A program made the position numbers and the translations under genes. Shown here piece after piece: positions 34,843 to 48,139 of a stretch of DNA of 64,000 bases (the stretch's first letter is position 1; every line of letters begins with the position of its first letter). This DNA comes from Wurfbainia villosa (Eukaryota > Streptophyta > Magnoliopsida > Zingiberales > Zingiberaceae). The stretch spans positions 22,950,314 to 23,014,313 of the forward strand of contig CM046001.1 in assembly GCA_025175895.1 (NCBI GenBank). The letters are read 5' to 3'. The notes below the pieces were generated by a model. The model was not told where the DNA came from, searched no databases, and saw only the letters and a list, made by a program, of their open reading frames with translations.

Positions 34843-36471
34843 CACGTGCGAAGCATGTATGTGTTTTAAATTTGTAGTTTTTGTATTAGATATAAAAATT
34901 ATATATTTTTATGTTTCTGTAAATTTCCTATTTTTATAGATTTTTTGGGTATTTTTTTCGAAGAGTTGAAGCAACAAGTGTTGGGACACTTGTAGGCTTC
35001 AACCACCGAGAAAAACTCTCCGAAACGGCGAGTTCTTGCTTTAGGTTTTTGAGACAGTGACTTAAGTCACTGTAAGATCAAGTAGGGAAACTCACAAATT
35101 TTATTTTTGCGAGTAGGGGCACTGCCCCTATCCTCGAAACGGGCCTTGTCCCGAGATCGCACGTGGAAACCGCTTAGCAGGACCTTTATGGAGATGTGAC
35201 TCATAAAATTTAAAAATAAATAAAATAAATTATAGAAATTTTCTTTAAAATACATAATTTAGAATTATGTATAATTCTGTGATGGTCATGGCCCAAGAAC
35301 CCCAATATGATTGGATGATAAATATGTTGTAATTCATAATACGACCTGCGTGCCGTTTTTGTGGTTGTTCATGTTGTATAGGGTATGCGACCTGCGCGTC
35401 GTGCCTCTTCATTTAAAATTCTAGTTGTAAATAGTTTTAGACTCGAATGTAACTCGAGTTTCATGTTTGTAATGTACAAAATGGAGCGGTGGAAGGTCCA
35501 CTAGTAGACGGAGTTACGAGAAGGGTGCCGACGACACATGACAGTCAAAGGAGGCGCTTGGAGAAGCCGCTAACCCTAGATTGACCGTCCGATCTTCTTA
35601 TTGGCTTGAGAAGATCATAGTAGGGCCATGACCACATCAGACTTAATTAATTTATATATATATATATATTTGTTTTTTCTTGTATGTATGTGATGCATGC
35701 TAGAATAATGCTTGTATGTATATGATGCATGTTAGGATATTTTTCTTGTATGTATATGATGCATGCTAGAATAATGTTTGTATGTATGTGATGCATACTA
35801 GTATAGGATAATAAAGGCCTTGATGAGTATATGATACACATTCACGATTAGATTAGATCCTAATCAAATCAACTCAAAAATGCCTACCAAGTCTTGATAC
35901 CCATCACTACCTCGATCATTTGTAGTTGTTGAATCTGCCAAAGCAGAGCAACGCATATTATCTTGGTAGGGTGCAGAGGGACAATCTTGGTCCCACCTAT
36001 CATGGCTTGGGTTAGAGTAAGCTCAATTAGATTGAGTAAAACTAGTTAACTCAATTGGATCGAGTAGAACTATAGGCATATTCCAACCGTTGGAAAGATT
36101 GGATAAGATCGCATTTACACTAAATCTTGGGCGATTTAGCCAAAGCTAACTCAAGGTCTTTTGTAAATGTGGGTCTTGGTCCTATAAACAAGAGTTGTAT
36201 AGAGATGTAATTGGTAATGTGTTACCTACCGATCATACTAAGTCTTGGGCGATTTAGCCAAAGCTAACTCAAGGCGTAGTATGATGTGGATCTTATCCCG
36301 CAAGAATTATAGCTAGTTTGTATGAATCAAGTAATGTGGTTTGACCACATCCATAACTCGATTCTACAAAAGTTCTATAATTCAGTTGGAGCATCATTTG
36401 ATTAAAGGCCTAATTAAATGATAAAAGGAATATGATATTAATTTTCTGCATTGTGTATGTTGTAGATTACT
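34843..36471. other. Z leader with internal repeats
   Basis: No gene. It holds an AT dinucleotide run (35651-35670), four copies of a CTTGTATGTATRTGATGCAT unit (about 35670-35800), and the phrase CTTGGGCGATTTAGCCAAAG twice (near 36126 and 36246). The length is long for a copia leader but similar to that of K. Confidence 0.7.
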
Positions 36472-37440
36472 ATGTCGACAAAATCGAACACTCTCTCCTT
36501 GCGTTCTGTCCTTGAGAAGGACAAGTTCAATGGAGCAAATTTCCTAGACTGGTACAGGAACCTGAGAATTGTTCTCACCCAAGAAAGGAAACTGTACGTC
36601 CTGGAGCAACCTATTCTGGAGGCACCTCCTGTCACTGCCTCGCGAACTGATAAAGATGCTTACAAGAAGCACCAAGATGATGCATTAAATGTGTCATGTT
36701 TCATGATCGCGACCATGAACTCTGAGCTTCAGAAGCAACACGAGTTCATGAATGCTTATGATATGGTTGAACATCTTCGTTGACTATATCACGGACAAGC
36801 AAGGCACGAGAGATATGAGGTCTCTAAGGCATTGTTTCAGTCCAAGATGCAAGATGCGACTCCCATAGGTCCATATGTACTCAAGATGATTGGGTACATA
36901 GAAAACCTACAGAGATTGGGATTCCCACTTGGCCAAGAGCTGGCCACTGACTTGATCTTGCAGTCTTTGCCACAAAGCTACAATCAATTTGTCATGAATT
37001 ACAACATGAATGAAATTGATAAGCCACTGCCTGAGATGCTCAGCATGTTGAGAATTGCTGAGCTCAACCTTAAGAAGGGAAAATCTGACTCCATTTTAAT
37101 GGTGCAAAAGAAGAAAGGCAAGGGCAAGCCTAAAGGTAAGGGAAAGTTTCAAGCCAAGGGCAAAGGTAAAGAACTAAAACCCAAAGGAGGGGTGGCCAAA
37201 GAAGGGGCTTGCTTCCACTGCAAGGAAGCTGGACACTGGAAGCGTAACTGCAAAGCATACCAAGAAGATCTTAAGAAGAAGAGAAGTGAGACTTCTACTT
37301 CAAGTATAAATGTTATAGAAGTCAATCTATCTATTTCTTCATCATGGGTATTAGATACAGGATGTGCATCTCACATTTGTACCAATGTGCAGGCGCTGAG
37401 AAATAGCAGGGCATTGACAAAGGGCGAGGTGGACCTATGA
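36472..37440 (+). pseudogene. Z gag and protease box
   Basis: ATG 36472 opens gag with the NFLDWYRNLRIVL motif (residues about 23-36). One stop at 36781-36783 breaks it. The same frame continues through the gag middle and a Lys/Gly-rich stretch (37100-37190) to an intact zinc knuckle CFHCKEAGHWKRNC (37210-37255), which packages RNA. The protease box WVLDTGCASHIC (37345-37380) keeps the catalytic DTG. A TGA at 37438-37440 ends the open stretch. A start choice further downstream would remove the conserved N-terminus. Confidence 0.88.
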
Positions 37441-38672
37441 GTAGGCAATGGAGCAAGAGTTGCTGCTGTTGCTGTAGGAACTTACGATCTATCTCTGCCC
37501 ACTGGGCTTGTACTTGAACTAGATGAATGTTGTTATGTTCCTGCTTTAACTAAGAATATAATTTCAATTTCTTGTTTGGACTAGAAAGGATTTATATTTA
37601 TAATAAAGAACAAATGTTGTTCAGTTTATTTAAATAATATGTTCTATTGTAGTGCACCTCTAATGAACGGACTCTACTTTCTAGACTTAGAGAGCCCCAT
37701 CTATAACATAAGTACCAAAAGGTTCAAGTTAACTGAGTTGAACCAAACCTATCTTTGGCATTGTCGCTTAGGTCACATAAATGAGAGTCGCTTATCTCAG
37801 CTCCATAAGGATGGGTTGCTGGACTCATTTGATTTTGAATCATATAAGACATGCGAGTCTTGCCTTTTTGGCAAGATGACCAAGACTCCCTTTAGTGGAC
37901 ACAACGAGAGAGCAACATACTTGTTAGGACTTATACATAGTGATGTATGCGGTCCTTTCAATGATGCTGCTAGAGGTGGTTACAAGTACTTCATTACATT
38001 TACTGATGACTTCTATAGATATGGTTATGTGTATCTGATGACACATAAATCTGAATCCTTTGAAAAGTTCAAAGAATTCAAGAATGAAGTACAAAACTAA
38101 CTTGGCAAGAGTATTAAGATACTTTGATCAGATCGAGGTGGTGAATACCTTAGCCATGAGTTTCATGACTATCTAGCTAAGTGTGGGATTTTATCCCAAC
38201 TCACTCCTCCTGGAACACCACAGTGGAATGGTGTATCCGAAAGGAGGAATTGTACCCTATTAGATATGGTACGATCTATGATGAGTCACACAGATCTTCC
38301 TCTATCCTTTTGGGGATATGCTCTAGACACAGCAGCCTTCACACTTAACCGTGTACCATCCAAGGCTGTGATAAAGACACCATATACGATATGGACAGGG
38401 AAAAATCCCAAGATGTCTTTCTTGAGGATTTGGCGTTGTAAGGCTTACATTCGACGTCAAGTCTCAGACAAACTGGAAGCCAAATCCGATAAGTTCTATT
38501 TTGTTGGATATCCCAAGGAGATGAAGGGATATTACTTCTACATTCCCAATCAGCACAAAGTGTTTGTGGAAAAGACTGGGTATTTCTATAAAGGGATTTT
38601 GTTTCTAGACAAACTAGTGGGAGTACGTTCGATCTTGAAGAAATTCAAGATAAGGACCATAGCACTGAGGCC
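37441..38672 (+). pseudogene. Z integrase
   Basis: Same frame as gag. After the protease end, the zinc-binding region WHCRLGH ... CESCLFGK (37760-37880) precedes the core: SDVCGPF, FTDDFYRYGYVY (with the YFITFTDD context), SDRGGEYLS and SERRNCTLLDMVRSMM (38120-38290). The catalytic D, D and E positions are visible. Stops at about 37582, 38098 and 38125 (Trp or Gln/Arg sites) and a one-base frame change near 38625 inactivate it. The integrase would join copia cDNA to host DNA, making 5-bp target duplications like the CTTGT seen here. Confidence 0.87.
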
Positions 38673-40430
38673 TTGATGGAGGTTGAACAGGAACCACAAA
38701 GTGTTGTGGGTGATGAGATTGTTGCACAAAGAGTTGTGGAACTACCAGCTGTTCAGGTAGACCTACCTCTTCGCAGGTCTGATAGGGTAAGTCGTCAGTC
38801 TGAGAGATACTCATTTTTCTTGTCTATCCATGATGATGTTATGCTCATTGAGAATGAGCCTACCTCCTATCAGGAAGCTGTGATGAGCCCAGATTTTGAG
38901 AAATGGCTAGAGGCCATGAGATCCAAGATGGAATCCATTTACACTAGCCAAGTATGGACTTTGGTTGATCCACCAGAAGGGGTCAAACCCATTGGGTGTA
39001 AGTGGGTCTTTAAGAGAAAGACTGACATGGATGGACTTACGCATACCTATAAGGATCGATTGGTGGCTAAAGGTTTCAAGCAAATTCATGGTATTGACTA
39101 TGATGAAACCTTTTCTCCAGTGGCGATGTTTAAGTCCATTCAGATCATGCTTGCTATTGCAGCATACCACGATTATGAGATCTGGTAGATGGATGTCAAA
39201 ACCACATTTCTGAATGAAAACTTGCTCGAGGATGTGTACATGACACAACCTGAGGGTTTTGTAGATCCATAGCATACTAGGAAAGTATGTAAGCTGCAAA
39301 GGTCCATTTATGGGCTAAAGCAAGCTTCTCGGAGCTGAAATCTTCGATTCGATGATGCAATCAAACAGTTTGGTTTAATCAAGAATGAAGATGAACCCTG
39401 TGTCTACTAGAGGGTTAATGGGAACAAAGTTGTCTTCCTTGTATTGTATGTGGATGACATACTACTCATTGGGAATGACATCCCTTCGTTATAGTCTGTG
39501 AAGACTTGGCTTGGGACGTGCTTCTCAATGAAGGTCTTAGGTGAAGCAACCTGTATTCTAGGCATCAAGATCTATAGAGATAGATCTAAGAGATTGCTTG
39601 GCCTAAGTCAGAGTACATATATTGACACGGTATTACTACGGTTTTCCTTGCAGAATTCCAAGAAGGGACTTCTGCCGATGTCACATGGTGTGAGTCTTTC
39701 GAAGACTCAAAGTCCCTCTTCTAGAGAGGAGAGAGATTGCATGGATAAGATCCCTTACACATCTGCTATAGGATCTATCATGTACGTCATACTGTATCCT
39801 GATGTCTCGTATGCTTTGAGCATGACGAGTAGATACAAGTCAAATCCAGGTGAGCATCACTGGATAGCAATCAAGAATATTCTTAAGTACTTGAGAAGAA
39901 CTAAATAATATTTCTTGATATTTGGAGGCGATGAGGAGCTAGCTGTAAAGGGTTACAGCGATGTCAGCTTCCATACTGACCAGGATGATTATAGATCACA
40001 GTCAAGGTTCGTGTTTTGCTTGAATGGTGGCGTTGTGAGCTGGAAGAGTTCGAAGCAGAACACAGTTGCTGATTCTACAACAGAAATCGAGTATATCGCT
40101 ACATCAGAGGCAGCAAAGGAGGAAATTTGGATCCGCAAGTTCATTACTGAGCTTGGGGTGGTTCCTAGCATAGCAAATCCTATAGAGCTCTATTGTGACA
40201 ACAATGGAGCTATTGCGCAGGCTAAGGAACCTCGCTCACACCAGCAGACCAAACACATACTATGACACTTCCATCTCATTCGAGAGATTATCGATAGAGA
40301 AGATGTGAAGATTTGTAGAGTAGCCACAGAGGCTAACATTGCAGATCTCTTGACCAAGGCTTTGGCACAGAAAAAGTATGATAGTTACACTAGGTCATTG
40401 AGTATTAGATACTACGGTGATTGGCACTAG
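38673..40430 (+). pseudogene. Z reverse transcriptase and RNase H
   Basis: After the frame change the sequence keeps the pre-RT block (VWTLVDPPEGVKPIGCKWVF, 38950-39010), KGF.Q..GIDYDETFSPV (39070-39120), a stop at 39186 replacing nothing essential, MDVK.TFLNE (39189-39215), QPEGF, YGLKQAS, the catalytic YVDDILLIGND (39448-39480), and the RNase H stretch with DSTTEIEYIA and ADLLTKAL (40070-40360). The gene ends at TAG 40428-40430. Ten or so stops interrupt it, most at Trp, Gln or Arg codons. The final RNase H portion 39915-40265 is open. Confidence 0.88.
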
Positions 40431-40444
40431 TGCTAGTGAGAGAT
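40431..40444 (+). promoter_or_regulatory. Z polypurine tract (weak)
   Basis: TGCTAGTGAGAGAT directly before the 3' LTR. It is less pure than K's AAGTGGGAGTC and is placed by position. Confidence 0.6.
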
Positions 40445-42252
40445 TGTTAGTGAAAGCCCTAGAGACAATCATGTGATGATTGTTGTATGAACTTTATTGT
40501 ATCATATTCCTATTTATAAAGGCATGGTTATTATATTTACTTGTATTGGTGTTAAATAACTAAGTATAATAACGTCCTTGAGTAGAAGGTTCTTATCTAT
40601 ATCAATCGATTGGTTGAATCGATAATGAGATGATATAGAGAACACTACTCTTAATCATTCCTAGTCAAGTATTAACATTCAGGGACAATATTAATGCGTA
40701 AAGACTAGCATGTAGGTCAACACGATGACTTGATCTCACAAGTCATGGATATGAGTTATCAAGTTGACACATGGGTATGCATTGGAGAATATATACTGAA
40801 TGACCCGCTATGAGAAAGTATCTTGGATCGTTATATGAGTGTCATATACTTTCTAATGTGACTATTAGTCCTTGAACCTGAAATCACCATGGTTCCCAAC
40901 ATAAGGAGTTGCATATTTTGGCTTCGTCAAACGTCACCCGTAAATGGGTGGACTATAAAGGCGATTACTGGGTATCTAACAAATTATGTGGAGGGATGTG
41001 AGTGATGTAGATGGGATCTATCCCTTCTATATGATGGGAGTGACATCGTTATTCTTGATGGAGTGAGACCACGAAGTGCATGGCCATGCCCAAATGAGTC
41101 AATATGAGATATTGAGCTCATTTGATTAGAGTGAGTCTACTTAGAGTTCAAGATATAGATTGTACCGAGGATGACATGGTCTATGCCTCAATTGGTCAAT
41201 CTAGATGTCAAGGATAGAGGGACATTGTCATATATTGTGAGAGTCACTATTAGTAGTCACAAAGGTGATGTTGGATCTCAACATTCTTGTAACTTGGGTA
41301 GCAATGATGTGTTGCTAGATATCGCTCATTGCTTATGTTCCTAAATCGGTTTAGGAGCTTTGCCAACGTTACAAGAACCTATAAGGTCATACACAAAGGG
41401 CAATTAGATAGAGATTAGGTTCATATGATGAACCATGAGGATTAGGTTCATGGGATGAACCAAATTGGATTAAGAGTAATATAAATTAGACTAATTGAGT
41501 TGGACTCAATTTGATTCAAGTGTTGAATGAGTCTAATTTAGATTTGATTCATTGAGTCAATATAAATTAATGAATAGAGATTCATTAAATCAAATTGACT
41601 TACATCAAGTGGTTAGATTTGATTAACCATGAGAGATAATAGGTCAAGTTTGACTTGACTTGAGAGGGAAGAGGAATGGTCAATTTTGACTTGACCAATT
41701 GTTATGTCATGGTGACTTGGCATGGGGGCCGGCCAATTATGATGTTCCACATCTTCATGGACTTATCATGTGGTGTCACCTCATGAGGGTGACCAAGAGT
41801 CATTGGCTCTTGGAGTTACATGCATGCATATAACCCCCCAAAACAAAGTGGCCGGCTACTTTTGTATTAGTGTGGGAAGTTAATTGTGAGTAACTTAATA
41901 TTCTTCTTCCTTGCTCCTCTCAAGCTCTCTCCCTCATCCTCTTCTTGCTGAGATTCCTCAAGGGTGCTAGCACACTCTAAGGTGTCTTCTCCACCATTTG
42001 TCTGTGTGGATACTTGTAGACGAGTGTACACTTGACACTCTTCGAGATTCGGCAAAGCGTTTGGACGAGCGGGATAAGCAAAGGGCGTCGCTACGAGGGT
42101 AACAATCGCATCATGTAGATCTAATGTAGATCTAGGTTTCTATAACACGTACATGAATTTATTTTGTTATACTTCGCACGGATCCGTAGCCGGACTTCCG
42201 AGGTTTCCGCAACGCAAAAAAAAACAGTTTTTGCAGCTCGGAAACTCCAACA
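40445..42252 (+). repeat. Z 3' LTR (1.81 kb)
   Basis: Same ends as the 5' copy, followed by CTTGT. It has a roughly 50-base insertion relative to the 5' copy near 41690-41740 (containing GGCATGGGGGCCGGCC). Confidence 0.93.
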
Positions 42253-42257
42253 CTTGT

Positions 42258-44399
42258 AGGGTTCTAATTTTTTATTTCTACTATACCATTATGTTGGTGT
42301 GTTCTAGGGCATGAATATTTTTGGTGATATACATTTTCTATACACATTGTTGTAAATTTTTCATTTTAAAATTCTGCTCTATTATCACTTCATATTATTA
42401 TTATCATAAGGTCTTTTTCTTTTTCTATTTGTTTACTAAAGTTTTTAAATACTTCAAATGTTTCATCTTTTTGTTTTAGGAATTTTACCCAAGTAAACCT
42501 AGAGTAATTGTCTATATCACTAAACAATATAAATTTCCACTTAGTGATTTTTCTCCATGTGAATCGAACAAGTCTAAGTGAATTAACTAAAGTATTGAAC
42601 TTGTTCGACATTGATTTGTTAATTTATGTTGGGACTTAGTTTTTTTTCCTTGTTGGCAAGCATTATAAACTTTGTTTTCAATATTTTTAAGTTTGGGCAA
42701 ATCTCTAACTAAGTTAGTTTCACTTATCTTCATTATACTCCTAAAGTTTATGTGAGCAAGTCGTCTATGCCACAACCAACTTTCCTCTTGTTGTGTCATA
42801 TGACACTTAATTGAGAATATTTCTAAATTTATTGAATATATATTTTTATTTCTAACCCCCTTCAGTAATATTTTTGAGTTTTCAATATTGTTAATCAAAC
42901 ATTCATTCGATAAAATTTCACTTCATAACTAGCATCACATAACTGACTTATACTAAGCAAGTTAAATTTGAAATTCTCTACAAGCAAAACTTTTTGTATA
43001 ACAAAATTTGATTCTAATTCAATGTTACCTGATCCAATTCCTTAAGTTTGTCGTTGTTTCCAAAGGTGACTGAACCTAGATTCTTGTAGCTTAATTCCGA
43101 GAACTTTTGACTATCTCCAGTCATATGTCTGGAGCAGCTACTATCTAGAATCCATTGGTCCATTATGGAGTCCTACATGAATTAAAACTTTTTAATATAA
43201 TTCACACCTTGAATAAGATAAATTATCTTGAATTGATTTGTGTTGTAAATTTGTTAAGTTAAGCTTAGTTAAAGTAAGTTTATTTATTTTAAGTTAAGTT
43301 GAGTTTAGTTTAATTAAATTTATTAAGTTAGGTTTAGTTAAAGTAAGTTTGTTTAGTTTAAATTTGTTAAGTTACGTAAATTGTATTAAGCTAATTAAGC
43401 TTGATTAAATTTTAAAACATCTCACCCAAGCTAGGTTTTCAATACACGTTACTCCTATGGGTTTTGTGAGATGAGGATTTCTTTTTATCTTAATTAAATA
43501 TAATGAGCAATTTCAAAGTTTTTAAACTTGTATTAGATTCAAGCTTAGCTTGAGCTAGTCAAGTAGGTTTTTCCAGCATTGACTTCCAGGTTGTGACGAG
43601 GCACACGATCTTCTTGGATATCGGAGCAACGACCACGCCCTAGACAAAGTCAATGAAGGAATCAAGTACTTGATTCACTTTGGACTAAGCCTTGGTCTAA
43701 CTAGTAAAAGACTTAGTGAGTTAGCTTCTATCATTTCCACTCGACTTAGTGCACCAGGTCGTGACGAGCCACATGACCTTCTTTGATATCGGAGGAACGA
43801 CCACTTCCTAGACATGCACTTCGAAGAGCTTCCCTAACTTACTATCAGTTCACTTCGTCTTAGTACTAGGTTGTTCAAGTTTAAACTACTTTGTTTCCTA
43901 TCTAGTCCATTTTAATTAAGAAAGTAAAGTAAACTAAACCATCCAAGAGTTTAACTAAACAAGAAAACAAGCAAAGTGTTAGCTCCCCCTAAGTGATAGC
44001 TAGGTTGAGTTTTGTTCACTAAGTGAACTTGACTCTTGGGAACCCAAAATTGATTTGGTCAAACTTGGTTGACTAAGCTAGACTTAGGAACCCATGCTTT
44101 ACTCGATTCTTAGCATTTTCGCTAAGTAATGACATGTATGATTTATAGGAGGATTTAGCTTTGTGTCAGAGTCCGAGGTTATTGTACACGGCTCGCTGAG
44201 ATCCTAGCATCATGCTGAGATACTTCAAGCCCGAAGTGAGCTTTTCCAACAATCCGGTTAGATCTTCTACTTTCCTTTTCAGGACTGATTTCTCTTCCTC
44301 AAGCTTTACAACTTGAGTTAAGTATCTATCCTTAGTTTGGCAAGTCGAAGTCTTTGAGTTGACTTGCTCCTTAAGTACATGGACTTCCTTAAGTAGAGA
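42258..44399 (-). pseudogene. X fragment 3: Sirevirus gag end, protease and integrase N-terminal half
   Basis: Reading down the minus strand from 44399, a gag coiled-coil segment comes first, ending LGSQRAVYN (44165-44399). Two WVPKS-type motifs follow (about 44010-44100), the same order as in V. An AT-rich decayed stretch with TTAAGTTAAG-like repeats (43200-43430) comes next. The protease box is DSSCSRHMTG (around 43110-43150), where the second residue after the catalytic Asp-Ser is Ser rather than the usual Gly. Then comes the integrase zinc region WLWHRRLAH ... CQQGK (42640-42780) and part of the core. Many stops make it inactive. The right end is cut by W and the left end by Z. Confidence 0.82.
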
Positions 44400-45537
44400 T
44401 GTAGGAGATCATTGGAACGCTAGAGGGGGGTGAATAGCTTGTTTTTGTTTCTACATAAAGATTAACGGAAGCACAAACAAAAACAACAATAATAAAGGAA
44501 ATGAAAAAAAAATGCTAACACAAATCCTTTACGTGGTTCGGAGATAACACTCCTACTCCACGGCGATCCTTAAGGTGGATCAACCCTAAGCAATCTTACT
44601 ATGAAGCTTTCTTTTACAACAACCCTCCTCTTCTTACAAAGGATGAATATGAAGTTTAGAGAGGAGGAGGGGAATTAAAACACTAGAAAGCTTGGAAAAA
44701 TCGTCGAGGCTTGAGAAGATTATCAGAAAGTAAGCATTAACCCTCTCAACCACCACAAGCCCTCTTTTTATTGAGAGAGGGAAGATTTTCCCATTGGAGC
44801 ACGATCAGTCAACTGATGTACAACATCAGTCTATTGCAGCCGAAGCCAACGGCTTCTGATGAAGCAAATCCGGCGAGATACGTAGCCACCATTTCCAATG
44901 GCTGCCTGATCAGTCGACTGATCACTTCACCAGTAGACTAATGAAGCGATCAGTCGAGTGAGACTCTATTCTGTTCCCGTCGTCGATTTGATCAGTTGAC
45001 TGCCAATATTGGTAGTCGACTGATGGCGATATCACGATCGCACGACTGCATAATCGACCGTCGCGCCTTTTCACCGACTACCAAGCCTCCTAACAGCCGA
45101 TCGATACATCGTGATCACGATCGATACTCAAGTATGAATAATTCATACTTGAATTGACTCCCTAGACCTAGACTCAACCTTCTAGCTCTTCCTTAAGCCT
45201 TGCGCCTCCAGGATCCCTCCGAGTCCGCGACTTGTTCATCATTTTGCGCCTGCTTCCAAGAGCTTCCTTCGGTTTTGTCATGTCTTGGGTTTCCCTTTGC
45301 CAAAGTGTGCTTGGACTTTACGCCGCCAAGACTACATGATTAGACTTACGCTGCCAAGACTTGCCTTTGGACTTCCTTTGCCAAGATCACACTTGGACAT
45401 TGCCTTTACCAAGTCTTCATACTTGGATTTTCCTGTCACTTAAACATGTTCACAATTAGATCACAAGTTATTGCCTAACTTAGATGATTATCCAAACATC
45501 AAAACATATAAATGCTTGGGGCATTGTTGCACCAATA
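44400..45537 (-). repeat. W 3' LTR (1.14 kb)
   Basis: Plus-strand start TGTAGGAGATC; the right end reads CACCAATA, where CACCAACA is expected, so the terminal base pair pattern has decayed. The first bases on the minus strand match V's LTR start (CAACAATGCCCCAAGC). Palindromic AGTCGACTG and CGATCG motifs lie at 44805-45130. Confidence 0.88.
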
Positions 45538-46703
45538 ATCTCCCTTTTTTTTATATTTGGCAATCATTTAAGTTAGGTCTTTAAAACATGTACATAATCA
45601 TATTTCTGATATGAATTCTATCTTTAAACATTCATGCACATAATCACATTTCCATCATATTTTCAATATGAATTTTAACTTAAACATTTATGCACATAAT
45701 CATATTTCCATCATATTTCCAATATGAATTCTAACTTAAACATTCCTTCTCCCCCTTCGACATACATCAAAAAGAGAAGAATACATAAATTTGCATAAAA
45801 GAGTGAAATTTGTTGTATCTTGAACTAAGGTATAAAGTTGAAGTTAAGCTCCCCCTTAATCCAAGATATGATTCATGATGAATGAATAACTTGTGGAGCA
45901 AAGCCTAACAAGATATGGTTAGGATTGAAGGTTAAATCCTAACTTTGCACCAACAATATAAGTTTGGGGATGAAAATATATATATCATAAAACTCCCCCT
46001 AGAACATTGCATCAAACAGTCCTAAAAACTTATTTATACTGAAGATTATCATACCATAGTTTTAGGACATTCAAAGATACATTTAAATCCAAGAAATAGA
46101 GCTTTTTATCAGAAAACACAGTGTATCATTCGACTAGTTTCTGATGCAGTCGACTGCTACGCCTGAAATCTGAATTTCAGCTTTTTCAGCCCAACTTCAA
46201 AAATGCGTTAGAAATTCGAGAAACCTCGAAAAATCATGAATTTTTGTGTACAAATTTCTGAAACAAATTTTTATCATTGAAAAAAATATATATTTTTCAT
46301 ATTTCAAGATTGATACAAACTTGGAAACTAACAAAAGTTCTAATGTTTTTGCAAACTTTGTATCATTTTTGTGTTCCACTTGAAAACTATTTTTCAAAGT
46401 TTGATAAACATAATTTAAATTATATTTTATTTGACATTTCCAATCATATTCTTGGAGCTATATGCACATTAATTGTGTATAAGCCTTCCCAATGATTGGT
46501 CCAATGAAGGATTAATGTTTCTAGATGGCACTTTGGTTCATAATAATGCATCATAACAAGCATGATGAACCAAGTGCATCTTCCTAACATCTCACATGTT
46601 GTCTAAGTGGCTCAATACAAAAATCATGGTTTCTTAGGTATTTTGTGAGATGCTTAAAGATATAAATCCTAGGATTTCTATAGGATCATGCAAACCTACA
46701 CCT
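45538..46703 (-). other. W purine tracts and 3' non-coding region
   Basis: Minus-strand main tract AAAAAAAAGGGAGAT (45538-45553) and second tract CGAAGGGGGAGAAGG (45745-45759). The rest is AT-rich with a duplicated phrase CATTTATGCACATAATCA (45600-45740). No env-like frame is visible. It corresponds to 55562-58450 of V. Confidence 0.75.
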
Positions 46704-47180
46704 TTATTCAACTAAGCACATCCCAAGTTCTGTCCTAAGTGACGAAAATTCTACTTCGGGGAGAGCCTTGGTAAAGAAGTCGGCTAGGTTGGACTTAGAT
46801 TCAATGTAATTAAGTTCAATATCCCCCTTAGCCACATGATCTCTAATGAAGTGATGTTTCACTTTAATGTGCTTGGTCCTTGAGTGATGCACCAGATTTT
46901 TGGTCAAATTTATGGTGCTCACATTATCACAAAATACTTTCATGTTGGGGTAAGATATCTCATAGTCCTCTAAAGTATGTTTTATCTATAGTAGTTGAGC
47001 TACACAACCACCCGTAGCCACATACTCGGCCTCGGTGGTGGATAGTGCAACACAAGGTTGCTTCCTACTACTCCAACTAACTAGGGAGGACCCAAGGAAT
47101 TGGCATCCACCACTAGTACTTTTCCGATACAATTTGCATCTGGCATAATCAGAATCGGTGTAGCCAACCAAATAAAAAAA
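46704..47180 (-). pseudogene. W RNase H
   Basis: Minus-strand copia RNase H. YTDSDYA.C and RKSTSGGCQFLGSSLVSWSS, then STTEAEYVA (46990-47165), then CDNVSTINL, SRTKHI, HHFIRDHV and LADFFTKALPE (46704-46943). Acidic active-site positions are present. A frame change in a T run near 47176-47182 separates it from reverse transcriptase, and a short break (about 46944-46985) contains a stop. Removes RNA from RNA-DNA hybrids in reverse transcription. Confidence 0.88.
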
Positions 47181-48139
47181 CTAGTCCTAGGGTACCATAG
47201 TCCTACATTTAGTGTGCCTTTAATATATCTTAAGATTCTCTTAACGACAACTAAATGAGATTCTTTGGCACATGATTGATACCTAGCACACATACCAACC
47301 GCAAATAATATGTCGGGTCTACTAGCGGTTAGGTACAAGAGACTACCAATCATACTCCTATAGAGTGTAAGGTCAATTTGTTTTCCTTCATGATCATTAT
47401 CTATTTTTATATTGGTTGTCATTGGAGTTGAAACTACCTTAGCATTTTCCAAACCAAATTTCTTAATCATTTACTTAGCATATTTGGTTTGGTAAATATA
47501 AATTCCTTCACTTGTTTGTTTGACTTGTAATCCTAGGAAGAAATTTAGTTCCCCAACTAGACTCATCTCAAACTCATTTTCCATATTCTTAATAAAGTCT
47601 TGAAGAAGTTCATCATTTTTTGACCCAAAGATAATGTCATCAACATATACTTGGGCTACAAAGATGTCCTTTGATGTTGACTTTATAAATAGAGTTTGAT
47701 CTACACTACCCCTCTTAAAGTCCTTAGAGATTAAGAAAGATGATAATCTTTCATACCAAGCCTGGGGAGCTTGTTTCAAACCATACAAAGCTTTCCTAAG
47801 CTTGTATACATGGTTTGGATAGTCCATGTTCTCAAACCCGGGAGGTTGATTTACATATACCTCTTCCTTAATGAATCCATTTAGGAATGCTGATTTAACA
47901 TCCATTTGATGGAGTTTGAAACCCATATAAGAGGCATACCCTAATAGGATCCTAATAGACTCTAACCTAGCAACCGGGGCATATGTTTCATCATAGTCAA
48001 GTCCTTCAACTTGATTAAAGCCCCTTGTAACTAACCTTGCCTTATTCCTAGTAATATTTCCTTGGTCATCTAGTTTGTTCCAAAAGACCCATCTTTTAGT
48101 AATGATGGTATTTTCATTAGGTCTAGGAACTAACTCTCA
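47181..48139 (-). pseudogene. W reverse transcriptase
   Basis: Starts just after the UGA at 48137-48139. ELVPRP, RWVFWNKL and the GLDYDETYAPVAR block (47950-48010) precede MDVKSAFLNG (about 47880), QPPGFE, YGLKQAP, the catalytic YVDDIIFGS (about 47640) and FFLGLQVKQ. One TAA at 47468-47470 stands where V encodes Glu. The frame is otherwise open to 47180. The enzyme copies the element RNA; this copy is inactive because of the stops. Confidence 0.88.

Larger units (their letters stand above)
33051..42252 (+). mobile_element. Z: full-length Angela-like Ty1/copia element
   Basis: LTRs 33051-34829 and 40445-42252, primer site 34831-34842, gag-protease-integrase-RT-RNase H in copia order, perfect TSD CTTGT (33046-33050, 42253-42257). 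Total 9.2 kb. Coding sequence is nearly full length but has about a dozen stops and at least two frame changes. LTRs look about 96-97% alike by eye. Solo LTR D in V is the same or a close family. The Angela-like assignment rests on long LTRs and protein style recalled from known families and is less certain than the copia call. Confidence 0.93.
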